From positions 1-64,000 of the forward strand of contig CALEUL010000011.1 of assembly GCA_937921035.1 (NCBI GenBank): a stretch of DNA of 64,000 nucleotides, written 5' to 3'. Shown here piece after piece: positions 17,736 to 26,009 of the stretch. The position numbers and the translations under genes are program-made. Below the pieces are notes generated by a model that ran no database searches, was not told the DNA's origin, and saw only the letters and a list, made by a program, of their open reading frames with translations. Position 1 is the stretch's first letter; each line of letters starts with the position of its first letter. The DNA comes from an uncultured Porphyromonadaceae bacterium (GTDB lineage: Bacteria > Bacteroidota > Bacteroidia > Bacteroidales > Muribaculaceae).

Positions 17736-18086
17736 ATGAACAACAGCGGGAACGAACTGACATTGCGCGAGGCGCAGCAGGCCGTGGACAACTGGATCCG
17801 CAGCGTGGGCGTGAGGTATTTCTCGCCTCTGACAAACATGGCTATCCTTGCCGAGGAAACCGGCGAGGTAGCGCGTGTTATCGCGCGCACCGACGGCGAC
17901 CAGTCGTCCAAACCCGGCGAGTGCCTGAACCTTGCCGACGAACTCGCCGATGTTCTTTGGGTTACTATTGCCATCGCCAACCAGCACGGTATAGACCTTA
18001 CCGACGCTTTCGCCAACAATATCGCCAAGAAAAACGTTAGAGACAGCGAAAGACACCGCAACAATCCCAAACTTACAAACAATTAA
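17736..18086 (+). CDS. MazG-like nucleotide pyrophosphohydrolase
   Basis: A 116-residue all-alpha protein of the MazG/NTP-PPase superfamily. The metal-binding acidic motifs are visible: AEETGEVAR near 41-49 and LADELADVLW near 68-77, giving the EExxE...ExxD pattern. Such enzymes cleave nucleoside triphosphates to the monophosphate and pyrophosphate and help clear unwanted nucleotides. ATG 17736 is used because the promoter box sits directly before it, ruling out the upstream TTG. deoC follows after 18 bases, consistent with a shared nucleotide-metabolism unit. Confidence 0.8.
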   Translation: MNNSGNELTLREAQQAVDNWIRSVGVRYFSPLTNMAILAEETGEVARVIARTDGDQSSKPGECLNLADELADVLWVTIAIANQHGIDLTDAFANNIAKKNVRDSERHRNNPKLTNN

Positions 18087-18104
18087 AAACTAAAACACAC
18101 AGCT

Positions 18105-19004
18105 ATGGCAGACGCACCTCAGACCGACAAATACACTCAGGCCATCGCCGCCAGCGCCGTTACCGAAAACGACGCCGAAGTGGCCGAGGCAGTGAAGAAA
18201 ATCATTGACGAACACTTCGCCGAAAACAACAACGCAGACGTATACAAATTCCTGTTCAACAGCATAGACCTCACCACCCTTAAGGCAACCGACAGCCCGG
18301 AATCTGTTGCACGCTTCACCGAAAACGTGAACAGCTTCGAGGAAGAATACGGCGAACTACCCAACGTGGCAGCAATATGCGTATATCCTAACTTCGCCGG
18401 AGTAGTACGTGCCGTACTGGAAGTGAGCGAAGTAAACATCGCATGCGTTTCCGGCGGGTTCCCCTCCAGCCAGACCTTCGAGGAAGTGAAAATTGCCGAG
18501 ACCTCCCTTGCTGTTGCCGCCGGCGCCGACGAAATCGACATAGTTCTGAATCTCGGCTATTTCCTCGACGGCGACTACGAATCGGTATGCGACGAAATCA
18601 CCGAGCAGAAAGAAGCTTGCCGCAATGGCCGCCTCAAGGTTATCCTGGAGACAGGTGCCCTAAAAACAGCAGCCAATATCAAGAAAGCTTCCGTATTGTC
18701 GCTGTATAGCGGCGCCGACTTCCTCAAGACATCCACCGGCAAAGAATATCCCGGCGCATCGCTTGAGGCTGCGTACGTAATGGCTCAGTGCATCAAGGAA
18801 TATTACGAGAAAACCGGCACCCGCGTAGGCTTCAAGGCCGCCGGCGGCGTATCTACAGTAGAAGATGCCGTAAAATACTACACCATCATCAAGGAAGTTC
18901 TGGGCGATGAATGGCTCACCAACCAATACTTCCGCATCGGAGCCTCACGACTGGCCAACACCCTCCTGTCCGCCATCGTGGGCAAAGAGGTAAAGCACTT
19001 CTGA
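18105..19004 (+). CDS. deoC: Deoxyribose-phosphate aldolase
   Basis: A 299-residue class I aldolase that splits 2-deoxyribose 5-phosphate into glyceraldehyde 3-phosphate and acetaldehyde in deoxynucleoside breakdown. The core motifs are present: VCVYP-type strand near 86, the IDIVLNLG strand near 145, the Schiff-base lysine in FLKTSTGK (about 208) and the second active-site lysine in GFKAAGGV (about 243). About 50 extra N-terminal residues relative to the short bacterial enzymes are common in Bacteroidetes forms. It lies 18 bases after the MazG-like gene. Confidence 0.93.
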   Translation: MADAPQTDKYTQAIAASAVTENDAEVAEAVKKIIDEHFAENNNADVYKFLFNSIDLTTLKATDSPESVARFTENVNSFEEEYGELPNVAAICVYPNFAGVVRAVLEVSEVNIACVSGGFPSSQTFEEVKIAETSLAVAAGADEIDIVLNLGYFLDGDYESVCDEITEQKEACRNGRLKVILETGALKTAANIKKASVLSLYSGADFLKTSTGKEYPGASLEAAYVMAQCIKEYYEKTGTRVGFKAAGGVSTVEDAVKYYTIIKEVLGDEWLTNQYFRIGASRLANTLLSAIVGKEVKHF

Positions 19005-19017
19005 TATAAAAACTTAT

Positions 19018-19069
19018 GCGCGTCCCATACCGGCACAGGTATGGAATTCTCAATGCCGGAGGGGCGCGC
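19018..19069 (+). other. Imperfect hairpin after deoC
   Basis: GCGCGTCCC (19018-19026) pairs with GGGGCGCGC (19061-19069) with one G-T pair, and a smaller CCATAC/GTATGG helix can form inside. There is no T-tract. It could be an mRNA 3' structure or attenuator in front of the gene at 19087. Confidence 0.3.
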
Positions 19070-19086
19070 TCATTCACATTGCAGCA

Positions 19087-19623
19087 ATGAAAGTATGGGT
19101 ATATCTTGACGGGCGACAGCAGGGACCTTTCGAAAAAGAACAGCTCCGCGAACTGCCCGGGTTCAACGAAAACACAAAAGTATGGTTCGAGGGACTACCG
19201 AAATGGCTCCCCGCAAACACACTCGATGAATTCGCCGGCTACTTCGGCGAAGAAAGCGCAAGTGAACCGAGCCCCGAAAAGACAGATACATGTGCTCCGG
19301 ACGATATGTCCGACAAATCCGGCGCCCGCGAGTTCTTCTCGCGGTATGCACCAGGGCGCAGCTATATGCGCCCGACGTCGACAACCACCCCAGACGAGCC
19401 ATGCCCGCCCACATACATCGGCTTGTCCATAATACTGCTCATCTGCTGCTGCAGCCCATTCAGTATCGGCGCCCTGGCCGCATCCATCTTCGTGTCCTCC
19501 TACTACGGACACGGCGACATAAAGAAAGCAAAGAAGGCCTCTGAAATCGCCGCGTGGCTTATAATGATAGCCATAGCCTTAGGCTTCCTGCCCGTAATGT
19601 ACCTGAGCGCCATATTAGGCTGA
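19087..19623 (+). CDS. GYF_2 domain plus CD225/dispanin membrane protein
   Basis: A 178-residue protein. Residues 1-53 are a GYF_2 (DUF4339) domain, with VYLDGRQQGPFEKEQL and the conserved WFEGLPKW. A variable linker follows to about 105. The C-terminal part is a CD225/dispanin-type double membrane segment with the CCC cluster near 119-121 and the loop GDIKKAKKASE. GYF_2 domains bind peptides and are often joined to membrane segments in bacteria; the partner is unknown. The DUF2752 gene begins one base after its stop codon, so the two are probably an operon. Confidence 0.8.
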   Translation: MKVWVYLDGRQQGPFEKEQLRELPGFNENTKVWFEGLPKWLPANTLDEFAGYFGEESASEPSPEKTDTCAPDDMSDKSGAREFFSRYAPGRSYMRPTSTTTPDEPCPPTYIGLSIILLICCCSPFSIGALAASIFVSSYYGHGDIKKAKKASEIAAWLIMIAIALGFLPVMYLSAILG

Positions 19624-19624
19624 G

Positions 19625-20011
19625 ATGCCACGCCTACGCACAATACTATCGGCAACCGCCGCCATTGTGGCAGCGGTTGCCGTAATATTTTTAGTAGGCC
19701 GATACTACTACCTGCACGACCCGGGCTCCGGCGTCGCCCCCAAGTGTCTTTTTAAAATGCTTACAGGCTACGACTGCCCGGGGTGCGGCTCCCAGCGCGC
19801 CCTCCACGCCTTTCTGCACGGCAACATAGCTGAAGCGTGGCACTACAATCCATTTGTGTTTTTCGCCGTTCCGGCCGCAGCATTCTACATCTTTGCCGAA
19901 GCGACACGAAAAAAAAATCCGCAGCTGCACCGCGCCGCGACTGCACCGTTATTCATTGTATTGCTGATAGTTGCAGTGATTACATATACCGTGGCAAGAA
20001 ATTTGTTATAA
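19625..20011 (+). CDS. DUF2752 membrane protein
   Basis: A 128-residue protein with three membrane helices and the DUF2752 signature CPGCGSQRALHAFLHG at about 53-68. The paired cysteines suggest metal or thiol chemistry at the membrane face, but no function is established for the family. Its coupling to a GYF_2/CD225 protein is a recurrent arrangement in Bacteroidetes. Confidence 0.85.
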   Translation: MPRLRTILSATAAIVAAVAVIFLVGRYYYLHDPGSGVAPKCLFKMLTGYDCPGCGSQRALHAFLHGNIAEAWHYNPFVFFAVPAAAFYIFAEATRKKNPQLHRAATAPLFIVLLIVAVITYTVARNLL

Positions 20012-20052
20012 AAAACACATGTCGAAAAACAATGTTTTTGAACATTTGTTAT

Positions 20053-20060
20053 TAATTTTG
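20053..20060 (+). promoter_or_regulatory. -7 element upstream of the microprotein gene
   Basis: TAATTTTG matches TAnnTTTG. No good -33 element is seen at the expected distance. The microprotein start is 70 bases downstream. Confidence 0.4.
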
Positions 20061-20129
20061 TAGCGAAGATTGTCAAACGCGCCGTCGGAGATATAAAAAA
20101 CACGGCAGCGCATATGTTTCACTAAAACT

Positions 20130-20210
20130 ATGGATATGAAAGATTTGATTAAGACAATCGCCCGCTGGTACTTTACCGCGGCATCCGAAATCTACCGTAA
20201 AGATTTCTAA
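20130..20210 (+). CDS. Candidate 26-residue microprotein
   Basis: ATG 20130 to TAA 20208-20210 encodes 26 residues: an acidic start (MDMKD), an amphipathic helix (LIKTIARWYFTAASEIY) and a charged end (RKDF). It has its own -7 promoter box upstream and a strong terminator 23 bases after its stop, forming a complete small transcription unit in an otherwise empty gap. An inner ATG at 20136 is an alternative start. I do not recognise a family; the helix could lie along the membrane surface. Being a true gene is an inference from this architecture. Confidence 0.45.
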   Translation: MDMKDLIKTIARWYFTAASEIYRKDF

Positions 20211-20232
20211 CCTAACAAAACGTTCAACAACC

Positions 20233-20260
20233 CGGCAGCGCCTCCCGCTGTCGTTTTTTT
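20233..20260 (+). terminator. Intrinsic terminator after the microprotein
   Basis: CGGCAGCG (20233-20240) and CGCTGTCG (20246-20253) form an 8-bp stem with one G-T pair and a five-base loop, followed by seven T residues. Confidence 0.75.
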
Positions 20261-20293
20261 GTTTTTATATACCTGCTTCTTATATGTCTACTA

Positions 20294-20309
20294 AAATAAG
20301 GTATATCCG
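20294..20309 (+). repeat. Operator-like direct repeat, copy 1
   Basis: AAATAAGGTATATCCG. A second copy with 15 of 16 bases identical begins 43 bases later, about four turns of DNA. Placement before a receptor operon suggests a regulator binding site. Confidence 0.5.
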
Positions 20310-20336
20310 CAGGCAAAATGTACTAAATTATCGCAC

Positions 20337-20352
20337 AAATAAGGTATTTCCG
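20337..20352 (+). repeat. Operator-like direct repeat, copy 2, overlapping the promoter
   Basis: AAATAAGGTATTTCCG. It covers the -33 region of the receptor promoter, so a bound protein would block or replace RNA polymerase contact. Confidence 0.5.
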
Positions 20353-20377
20353 GCGGTTTCAATTTTTTATAATTTTG
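20347..20377 (+). promoter_or_regulatory. Promoter of the receptor/DUF4876/ABC operon
   Basis: TTTC at 20347-20350 and TAATTTTG at 20370-20377 are separated by 19 bases. The ATG at 20401, probably the original start of the receptor gene, lies 23 bases downstream. Confidence 0.55.
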
Positions 20378-20435
20378 CAGCGCAAAAAAACCATAACAAC
20401 ATGAGCGGAAGCACACCGCAATTAAGAAACATAGT

Positions 20436-23195
20436 TTGCATATAAGACACTACATATCACTTCTTATCGGCTTTTTTGCCATTCTTGTTTCCGAGGCAGC
20501 CAATGTCGCAGATATAAACGTCCGCGTTGTTGACGCCACGACAGGCGAACCCCTGGAATTTGCGGTGGTAACATTCAGCCAGACAGGACGAAAAGGCAAT
20601 ATCGGCGGCCTCACCGACGAAGCGGGCATCTACATTGCGCAACTGCTACCGGGCAACTGGACACTGAAGGTGAGCACTGTAGGCTACAAAGCACACGAAC
20701 GATCTGTCGCAGTAGGCAAAAACGCTATTATTGCCGTCGGCCTGAGCCGCGAGGATGCGCTTCGCGAGGTGGTGGTTACCGCTCAGGAGGCGCGCAATGC
20801 CTCCTCGGCTTCAATTATAGATACCACGGCCATGCGCCACCTCCAGCCGTCGAGTTTTTCGGACATTATGGAGCTGCTGCCCGGCGGTTCGTCCAAGGAT
20901 CCTGAGATGGGCACGGTGAACACTATCAAGCTCCGCCAGGCCAGCGGCATCGGCACGAGCGACGATTATTCGACAGCCTCGCTGGGCACCTCTGTTGTGG
21001 TGGACGGCGTGCGTCTGAACACCGACGCGGACATGCAGACGACACCCGACAGCGAGCGCTCCCAGCGCATCGCCACGGGCAAGGGCGTGGACATGCGTTC
21101 GCTGTCCACCGACGAGATAGAGAGCGTGGAGATTGTCCGTGGCATACCCTCGGTAGAGTATGGAGAGCTTACGTCGGGGCTTGTTAACATCAAGCGCAAG
21201 AACAAGGCCGGACGCTACGAAGCCCGCTTCAAGGCCGACACCCAGAGCCAGCTTTTCTACGTAGGCAAAGGTTTCGACATATTCGGGGACAATTCGTGGA
21301 TACTCAACGCGGGTATAGACTACCTCGACTCCAAGGCAGACCCTCGCGACAACCGCGACAGCTACAGCCGTGTAACGGGCTCGCTGCGCAGCGTGCGCCA
21401 GTGGAAAGGCCCAGTAGTTAACTTTACATGGAACAGCAGTTTCAGCTACAGCGGGACATATGAAAAAGACGACAGCGACCCGGACCTGACCGTCAACAAC
21501 ACCATAGACACCTACAAGGACACCAAACATACATTCCGATGGGACAACACCTTCAATTTTCGTCCCGGCGGCCCGTCGGTACTGAAAGCGCTTAACCTTG
21601 TAAGCTCCCTCAGCTACGCCGACGAGAACCTGGAGCAGCAGAAGCATGTGGCCTCGTCGCGCGTCATGCCCATGCCGGTCTCCATGACTCCCGGCGAGAA
21701 TTATGTGGACTATCTTCCCCTGCTCTACCTTGCCGACTACCGGGTAGAGGGACGTCCGTTCACGGCGGCAGTAAAAGGGTCGGGCAACTTTCTTTTCGAA
21801 AGCAGCCACGTAAACGAGTCGGTGAAGTTCGGCGTTGAATGGGATATGAGCAAAAACTACGGCCGCGGCGCGGTTTACGACATAACGCGTCCCCTCACAG
21901 CCGGAAACACCAGCCGCCCGCGCGCATTCAGCGATATTCCGGCCATACATCTGCTATCGGCATACGTTGAAAGCCAGACAAAGATTTTCGCCGGCCACAA
22001 CACTCTGACGCTTACGGCAGGTCTGCGCGAGACACAGATGCTGAACCTCGACCGCCGGTACTACCTGAGCAAGCGGCCCTATCTGGACCCTCGCTTCAAT
22101 CTCGTATGGGATCTGCCCTGGGCAACAATACGCGACGAAAAAATGAACTTCGAGATTGCCGGAGGCGCCGGATGGCACACCAAAATGCCAGTAGCGGCAA
22201 ATCTGTATCCCGATCCGCTGTACACCGACCTGGAACAGCTGAACTACTACCACAACGTTGAGGCTTTCCGCACAATGAACGTGCGCACATTCGTGGAAGA
22301 CATGACCAACTACGACATCAAGGCCGCTCGCAACTTCAAATGGGAAGTTCGCGCCGACATCAGCTATATGGGCAACCGTCTGTCGGTTACATACTTCCGC
22401 GAGAACATGACGGACGGTTTCCGCCGCAGCGGAACAGTACACGTCTACGACTACCGCCGCTACGATGCGTCGGACTACGACCCCTACGCCACCGGCCACG
22501 CCCCGGCCATCACGGAACTGCCGTATACCGAGCAGCGCTATCTGGCCGTGCGGAACACGCCGTCGAACGGCAGCCGCACACACAAGGAAGGAATCGAATA
22601 CACGTTCCAGACACGGCGTTTCCCCGGCGTGCGCACGCGCCTGACAGTTTCGGGCGCATATTTCAAAACCCTTAACAGCAACAGCCAGCCTCTGTGGTAC
22701 AAACCATCCATAATAGTGCAGAACAAGGAACTGCAGTATGTTGGCCTGTACGACGATACAGACGGCGCAGAATATACCAGTTTCAACACCAATTTCCTGT
22801 TTGACACCGATATACCCACACTGGGACTGAACTTTTCGGTAGGAATACAGAACATGTGGTTCACCACACGGCGCACCCTGTACCGCGACGGAGTGCCCGT
22901 ACAGTACATGGACTCCGAAGGCACGCTGCATCCCTATACCGAGGCCGACATGAACGATCCCTATCTGAAACAGCTAATCCGCCACTTCACCGAAAGCTCG
23001 TTCAGTACGCGCACCGTTCCGCCCGCGACCACCATAAATCTGAAAGCGACAAAAACGTTCTGGAAAAAGCGTGTAGGCATTGCGCTGTACGTTAACCGTC
23101 TGGTTGCCATCCAGCCAAGCTACAAGAGCTACGGAGTAACCATGCGCCGCTATTCCACCCCCTACTTCGGCATGGAACTTAATCTGAAAATATAA
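20436..23195 (+). CDS. TonB-dependent outer-membrane receptor, start codon region damaged
   Basis: About 919 residues: signal peptide (to about 22), a carboxypeptidase-regulatory-like beta domain (DINVRVVDATTGEPLEFAVV) to about 110, plug (EVVVTAQ, VVVDGVRLN, IESVEIVRGIPSVEYG) and a beta barrel ending in MELNLKI. It should import a chelated nutrient using TonB energy. The only start in this frame is TTG 20436. An ATG at 20401 with an A-rich leader is out of frame by one base; a single inserted A near 20404 would give an ordinary basic N-terminus (MKRKHTAIKKHS). The gene is thus either TTG-started or carries a one-base deletion. It heads a seven-gene operon. Confidence 0.85.
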   Translation: MHIRHYISLLIGFFAILVSEAANVADINVRVVDATTGEPLEFAVVTFSQTGRKGNIGGLTDEAGIYIAQLLPGNWTLKVSTVGYKAHERSVAVGKNAIIAVGLSREDALREVVVTAQEARNASSASIIDTTAMRHLQPSSFSDIMELLPGGSSKDPEMGTVNTIKLRQASGIGTSDDYSTASLGTSVVVDGVRLNTDADMQTTPDSERSQRIATGKGVDMRSLSTDEIESVEIVRGIPSVEYGELTSGLVNIKRKNKAGRYEARFKADTQSQLFYVGKGFDIFGDNSWILNAGIDYLDSKADPRDNRDSYSRVTGSLRSVRQWKGPVVNFTWNSSFSYSGTYEKDDSDPDLTVNNTIDTYKDTKHTFRWDNTFNFRPGGPSVLKALNLVSSLSYADENLEQQKHVASSRVMPMPVSMTPGENYVDYLPLLYLADYRVEGRPFTAAVKGSGNFLFESSHVNESVKFGVEWDMSKNYGRGAVYDITRPLTAGNTSRPRAFSDIPAIHLLSAYVESQTKIFAGHNTLTLTAGLRETQMLNLDRRYYLSKRPYLDPRFNLVWDLPWATIRDEKMNFEIAGGAGWHTKMPVAANLYPDPLYTDLEQLNYYHNVEAFRTMNVRTFVEDMTNYDIKAARNFKWEVRADISYMGNRLSVTYFRENMTDGFRRSGTVHVYDYRRYDASDYDPYATGHAPAITELPYTEQRYLAVRNTPSNGSRTHKEGIEYTFQTRRFPGVRTRLTVSGAYFKTLNSNSQPLWYKPSIIVQNKELQYVGLYDDTDGAEYTSFNTNFLFDTDIPTLGLNFSVGIQNMWFTTRRTLYRDGVPVQYMDSEGTLHPYTEADMNDPYLKQLIRHFTESSFSTRTVPPATTINLKATKTFWKKRVGIALYVNRLVAIQPSYKSYGVTMRRYSTPYFGMELNLKI

Positions 23196-23214
23196 ACCAA
23201 AACAATAGAGTATT

Positions 23215-24447
23215 ATGAATTTTAAGACAATTAATTTCAAAAGCCTCATCCTCGGCACTGTGTTAGTAGCCGGCCTGGGTAGCGTAACGACATCGTGCTC
23301 CGAAGACGATCCCGAACCCACATTTCAGGTAAGCATCGTGGACAATATGCCCTCGGAGCTTCCCGGCGGCTACACCATAACCACCGGAGAACTGGTGTAC
23401 ACCGAACTTAACACCGGCATCAGCTATACATACTTCCTTCCCTCGACAGAAACCGCCACGCTGCCCGCCGGCACCTACGACATCACCGGCAACATGACCG
23501 TAACCTATACACAGGGCGAGACAAGCACTGAATACACTCTCCGCGCCGTGGCCTCCCAGCAGATTATCAGCGAGACAAACAGCAGCGTAACACTCAACTG
23601 GTTCTTCTATAATCCTAAGAACACCCTTGTGTTCGGCGAAGTATATTTCACCGGCTCGCCTAACGCCAAAGGCACAAACGGCCTGTTCGACACCTACTTC
23701 ACAATCTACAACAACTCCGACACAGTACAGTTTGCCGACGGTCTGGCGATTGTAGAGAGCAAGTTTGTCAACACCTCTGCCGACAAGATTCTCACCGAAG
23801 CCAACTACATAGAAAACAATTTCACCGTCCAGACAGTATATGTTATTCCCGGCAGCGGCAAGGACGTTGCAATCCAGCCGGGCGAATCCATAAAAATCGT
23901 AGACCAGGCCATTGACTGGAACGCTCAGGTTCCCGGAGCGCTGGACCACACCGACGCCAACTTCGAATGGTACGACGCAACCACCCAGAACACCGATACC
24001 GACAACCCCGCCGTTCCCAATATGGACAAATGGTATAGCTACTCGGCTACCATCTGGGTAGTAAGCAACCAGTGCAACCGTTCGTACGCCCTTGTTCGTT
24101 TCCCCGAAGGCATGACAGCCGACAAACTTCTGGCCGAATATGACGGCACCTATAAGTACATCAACTCCGCCACCGGCACAGAAATGCCCGGTACCAAGTG
24201 CCTGCTTATAGACTACAACTGGATTATCGACGGTATCAACCTGTGCCCCGACGAAGGCTTTACCCAGGGTGCACTCCGCGCGTCCGTAGATGCCGGCCAC
24301 GCCGCCATCTCCGAGAAGAAAACCGACAAGGAACGTTTCGGCAAAAAGTTTGTCCGCAAAATCTCCGGTAAGTCGGCCCTCGGCCACAACGTACTGATGG
24401 ACACCAACGACTCTTCCGTAGACTTCGAAGTAGTATCCGCAAAATAA
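23215..24447 (+). CDS. DUF4876 lipoprotein
   Basis: A 410-residue lipoprotein with lipobox cysteine near residue 28 (TTSC followed by SEDD). It starts with a beta-sandwich-like domain, followed by a region with the LVFGEVYFTGSPN phrase that marks DUF4876. The family is encoded beside TonB receptors and is probably a surface-exposed ligand-binding partner. It starts 19 bases after the receptor and 12 bases before the DUF6850 gene. Ligand unknown. Confidence 0.8.
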   Translation: MNFKTINFKSLILGTVLVAGLGSVTTSCSEDDPEPTFQVSIVDNMPSELPGGYTITTGELVYTELNTGISYTYFLPSTETATLPAGTYDITGNMTVTYTQGETSTEYTLRAVASQQIISETNSSVTLNWFFYNPKNTLVFGEVYFTGSPNAKGTNGLFDTYFTIYNNSDTVQFADGLAIVESKFVNTSADKILTEANYIENNFTVQTVYVIPGSGKDVAIQPGESIKIVDQAIDWNAQVPGALDHTDANFEWYDATTQNTDTDNPAVPNMDKWYSYSATIWVVSNQCNRSYALVRFPEGMTADKLLAEYDGTYKYINSATGTEMPGTKCLLIDYNWIIDGINLCPDEGFTQGALRASVDAGHAAISEKKTDKERFGKKFVRKISGKSALGHNVLMDTNDSSVDFEVVSAK

Positions 24448-24459
24448 AATCCAACGGAT

Positions 24460-25998
24460 ATGCAGCCGACGCAGATGCATAACAGCCGCATACTGGCATT
24501 GACCGTAGCCGCAACCCTCTTTACGGGGGCTGCGGCCCGGTCTGTCGCGCTGTTGCCCGAAATACAGCGCCTCGCCCTGCCTGTGGAGAAGCAGCGCACC
24601 GGAGCATACACCGACAATCCCGCCCAGATGTTCTACCGCGACAGCATCACACTGTCGTCGGCGACGGCTTCGGCCGACATCCAGCGCCTGCAGAAACCGG
24701 TGATGGAACAGCTCGGCACCGGCTACACCCTGGCCGGCCTCGGAGCCGAATCCTATACCCGGCTCAATATAGCGAGCGTCGTATGGGGAACAGCAGCATT
24801 CCGCACCGGCAGCTATAGAAACCTGCGATGGACCGACTGCATCGACTACGACCGTGTAGCGCCCTACGTTCTCGGGGACGAAGCCGGCGGAAATCTGAGC
24901 ACGCGCCGCTATACCTTCTCCGGCGGCTATGCCCGCAGCTACTCCGGCGCATGGACCTTCGGCGCGGACGCCGCCTACCGCGCAGAGATAGCCTACCGCA
25001 ACCGCGACCCGCGCGTAAAGACCATCGTCAGCGACCTTGATCTGCGCATAGGAGCCGCACGAGCCATTGGCGCGAGCGTGCTGGGCCTCTCCGCAGCGAT
25101 GAACATCTACAACCAGAACTGCGATCTGGATTTCTACAATCCGATAAACGACATAAACACCTATACCCTTACGGGTCTTGGGACCTTCTACCGCCGTTTC
25201 ATGGGCAACACCAACAAAAACAGCGGATATCAGTCGTTGGGCTACACACTGTCGGCGCAATGGCTTCCGGGCGCCGGCGACGGCCTCTCGGCAAGCGTCT
25301 CCTTCACCAGCTACCGTATGGAGCAGATGCTGCGCAACTTCAACAACCTCACCTTAGGGTACACCGACAACGCGACACTGGCAGCCAATGTAGCATGGCT
25401 CATACACCTGACACCAACAGTGGTTTTCCGGCCATCCGCTGGGGGCCATTACCGCAAACGTACCGGCACCGAAAACCTTTTCGGCACCGCATCCGGCTCC
25501 AGCTACGACAAAATCGGCGACCGCCAACCCTACTCCCACAATGTGGCGCAGGCAAGTGTGGAACTTCCGGTACAGATAGGATTAGGCACATCGTATCTCA
25601 CCATCGCACCCTCGGCAAGATACGATTACAGCATAGAGAAATACACCACACCCGCACGGCGACTGTGCGCCTCGCGCATTACGCCGGCAGTGGAGGCCGA
25701 CTTCTCGGCACGCGGCACCCGATGGCTGTGGAACGTGCGTTGCCAAGGTTTCTACGGCATTGCATCCAACGACCGTCCCCTGCTCACCGACCTTGACACC
25801 TCTACGCCACTGGGCCAGTGTGTTGTGCGCAACTTCGACATGCTCAGCGCCGACCGCACGGGGTTCGGCCTCTACGCTCGCGTAAGCCGCGCGCTGCCCC
25901 AGGTTGTACTGTCTCTCTCCGCATCTTTCAATTATACCGATTACAAAGGACAGGGAAATGGCCACAGCGCGAGCCTTGGCATCTCTGCCGAATTCTGA
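24460..25998 (+). CDS. DUF6850-type outer-membrane beta-barrel protein
   Basis: A 512-residue exported protein with signal peptide (cleavage near AAA-R, residue 26), dense alternating strands and a C-terminal Phe, as expected for an outer-membrane barrel. It resembles the DUF6850 family that accompanies DUF4876 and TonB receptors. ATG 24460 is used; another at 24475 is possible. It may be a second channel or a structural partner of the receptor; nothing in the sequence decides. Confidence 0.7.
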   Translation: MQPTQMHNSRILALTVAATLFTGAAARSVALLPEIQRLALPVEKQRTGAYTDNPAQMFYRDSITLSSATASADIQRLQKPVMEQLGTGYTLAGLGAESYTRLNIASVVWGTAAFRTGSYRNLRWTDCIDYDRVAPYVLGDEAGGNLSTRRYTFSGGYARSYSGAWTFGADAAYRAEIAYRNRDPRVKTIVSDLDLRIGAARAIGASVLGLSAAMNIYNQNCDLDFYNPINDINTYTLTGLGTFYRRFMGNTNKNSGYQSLGYTLSAQWLPGAGDGLSASVSFTSYRMEQMLRNFNNLTLGYTDNATLAANVAWLIHLTPTVVFRPSAGGHYRKRTGTENLFGTASGSSYDKIGDRQPYSHNVAQASVELPVQIGLGTSYLTIAPSARYDYSIEKYTTPARRLCASRITPAVEADFSARGTRWLWNVRCQGFYGIASNDRPLLTDLDTSTPLGQCVVRNFDMLSADRTGFGLYARVSRALPQVVLSLSASFNYTDYKGQGNGHSASLGISAEF

Positions 25999-26009
25999 TA
26001 CAAAATCAC

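Noticed and set aside
20436..20438. TTG as a deliberate weak start for the receptor
   Set aside because: Possible, but the well-placed ATG at 20401 one base out of frame makes a lost base more likely; kept open as an alternative.
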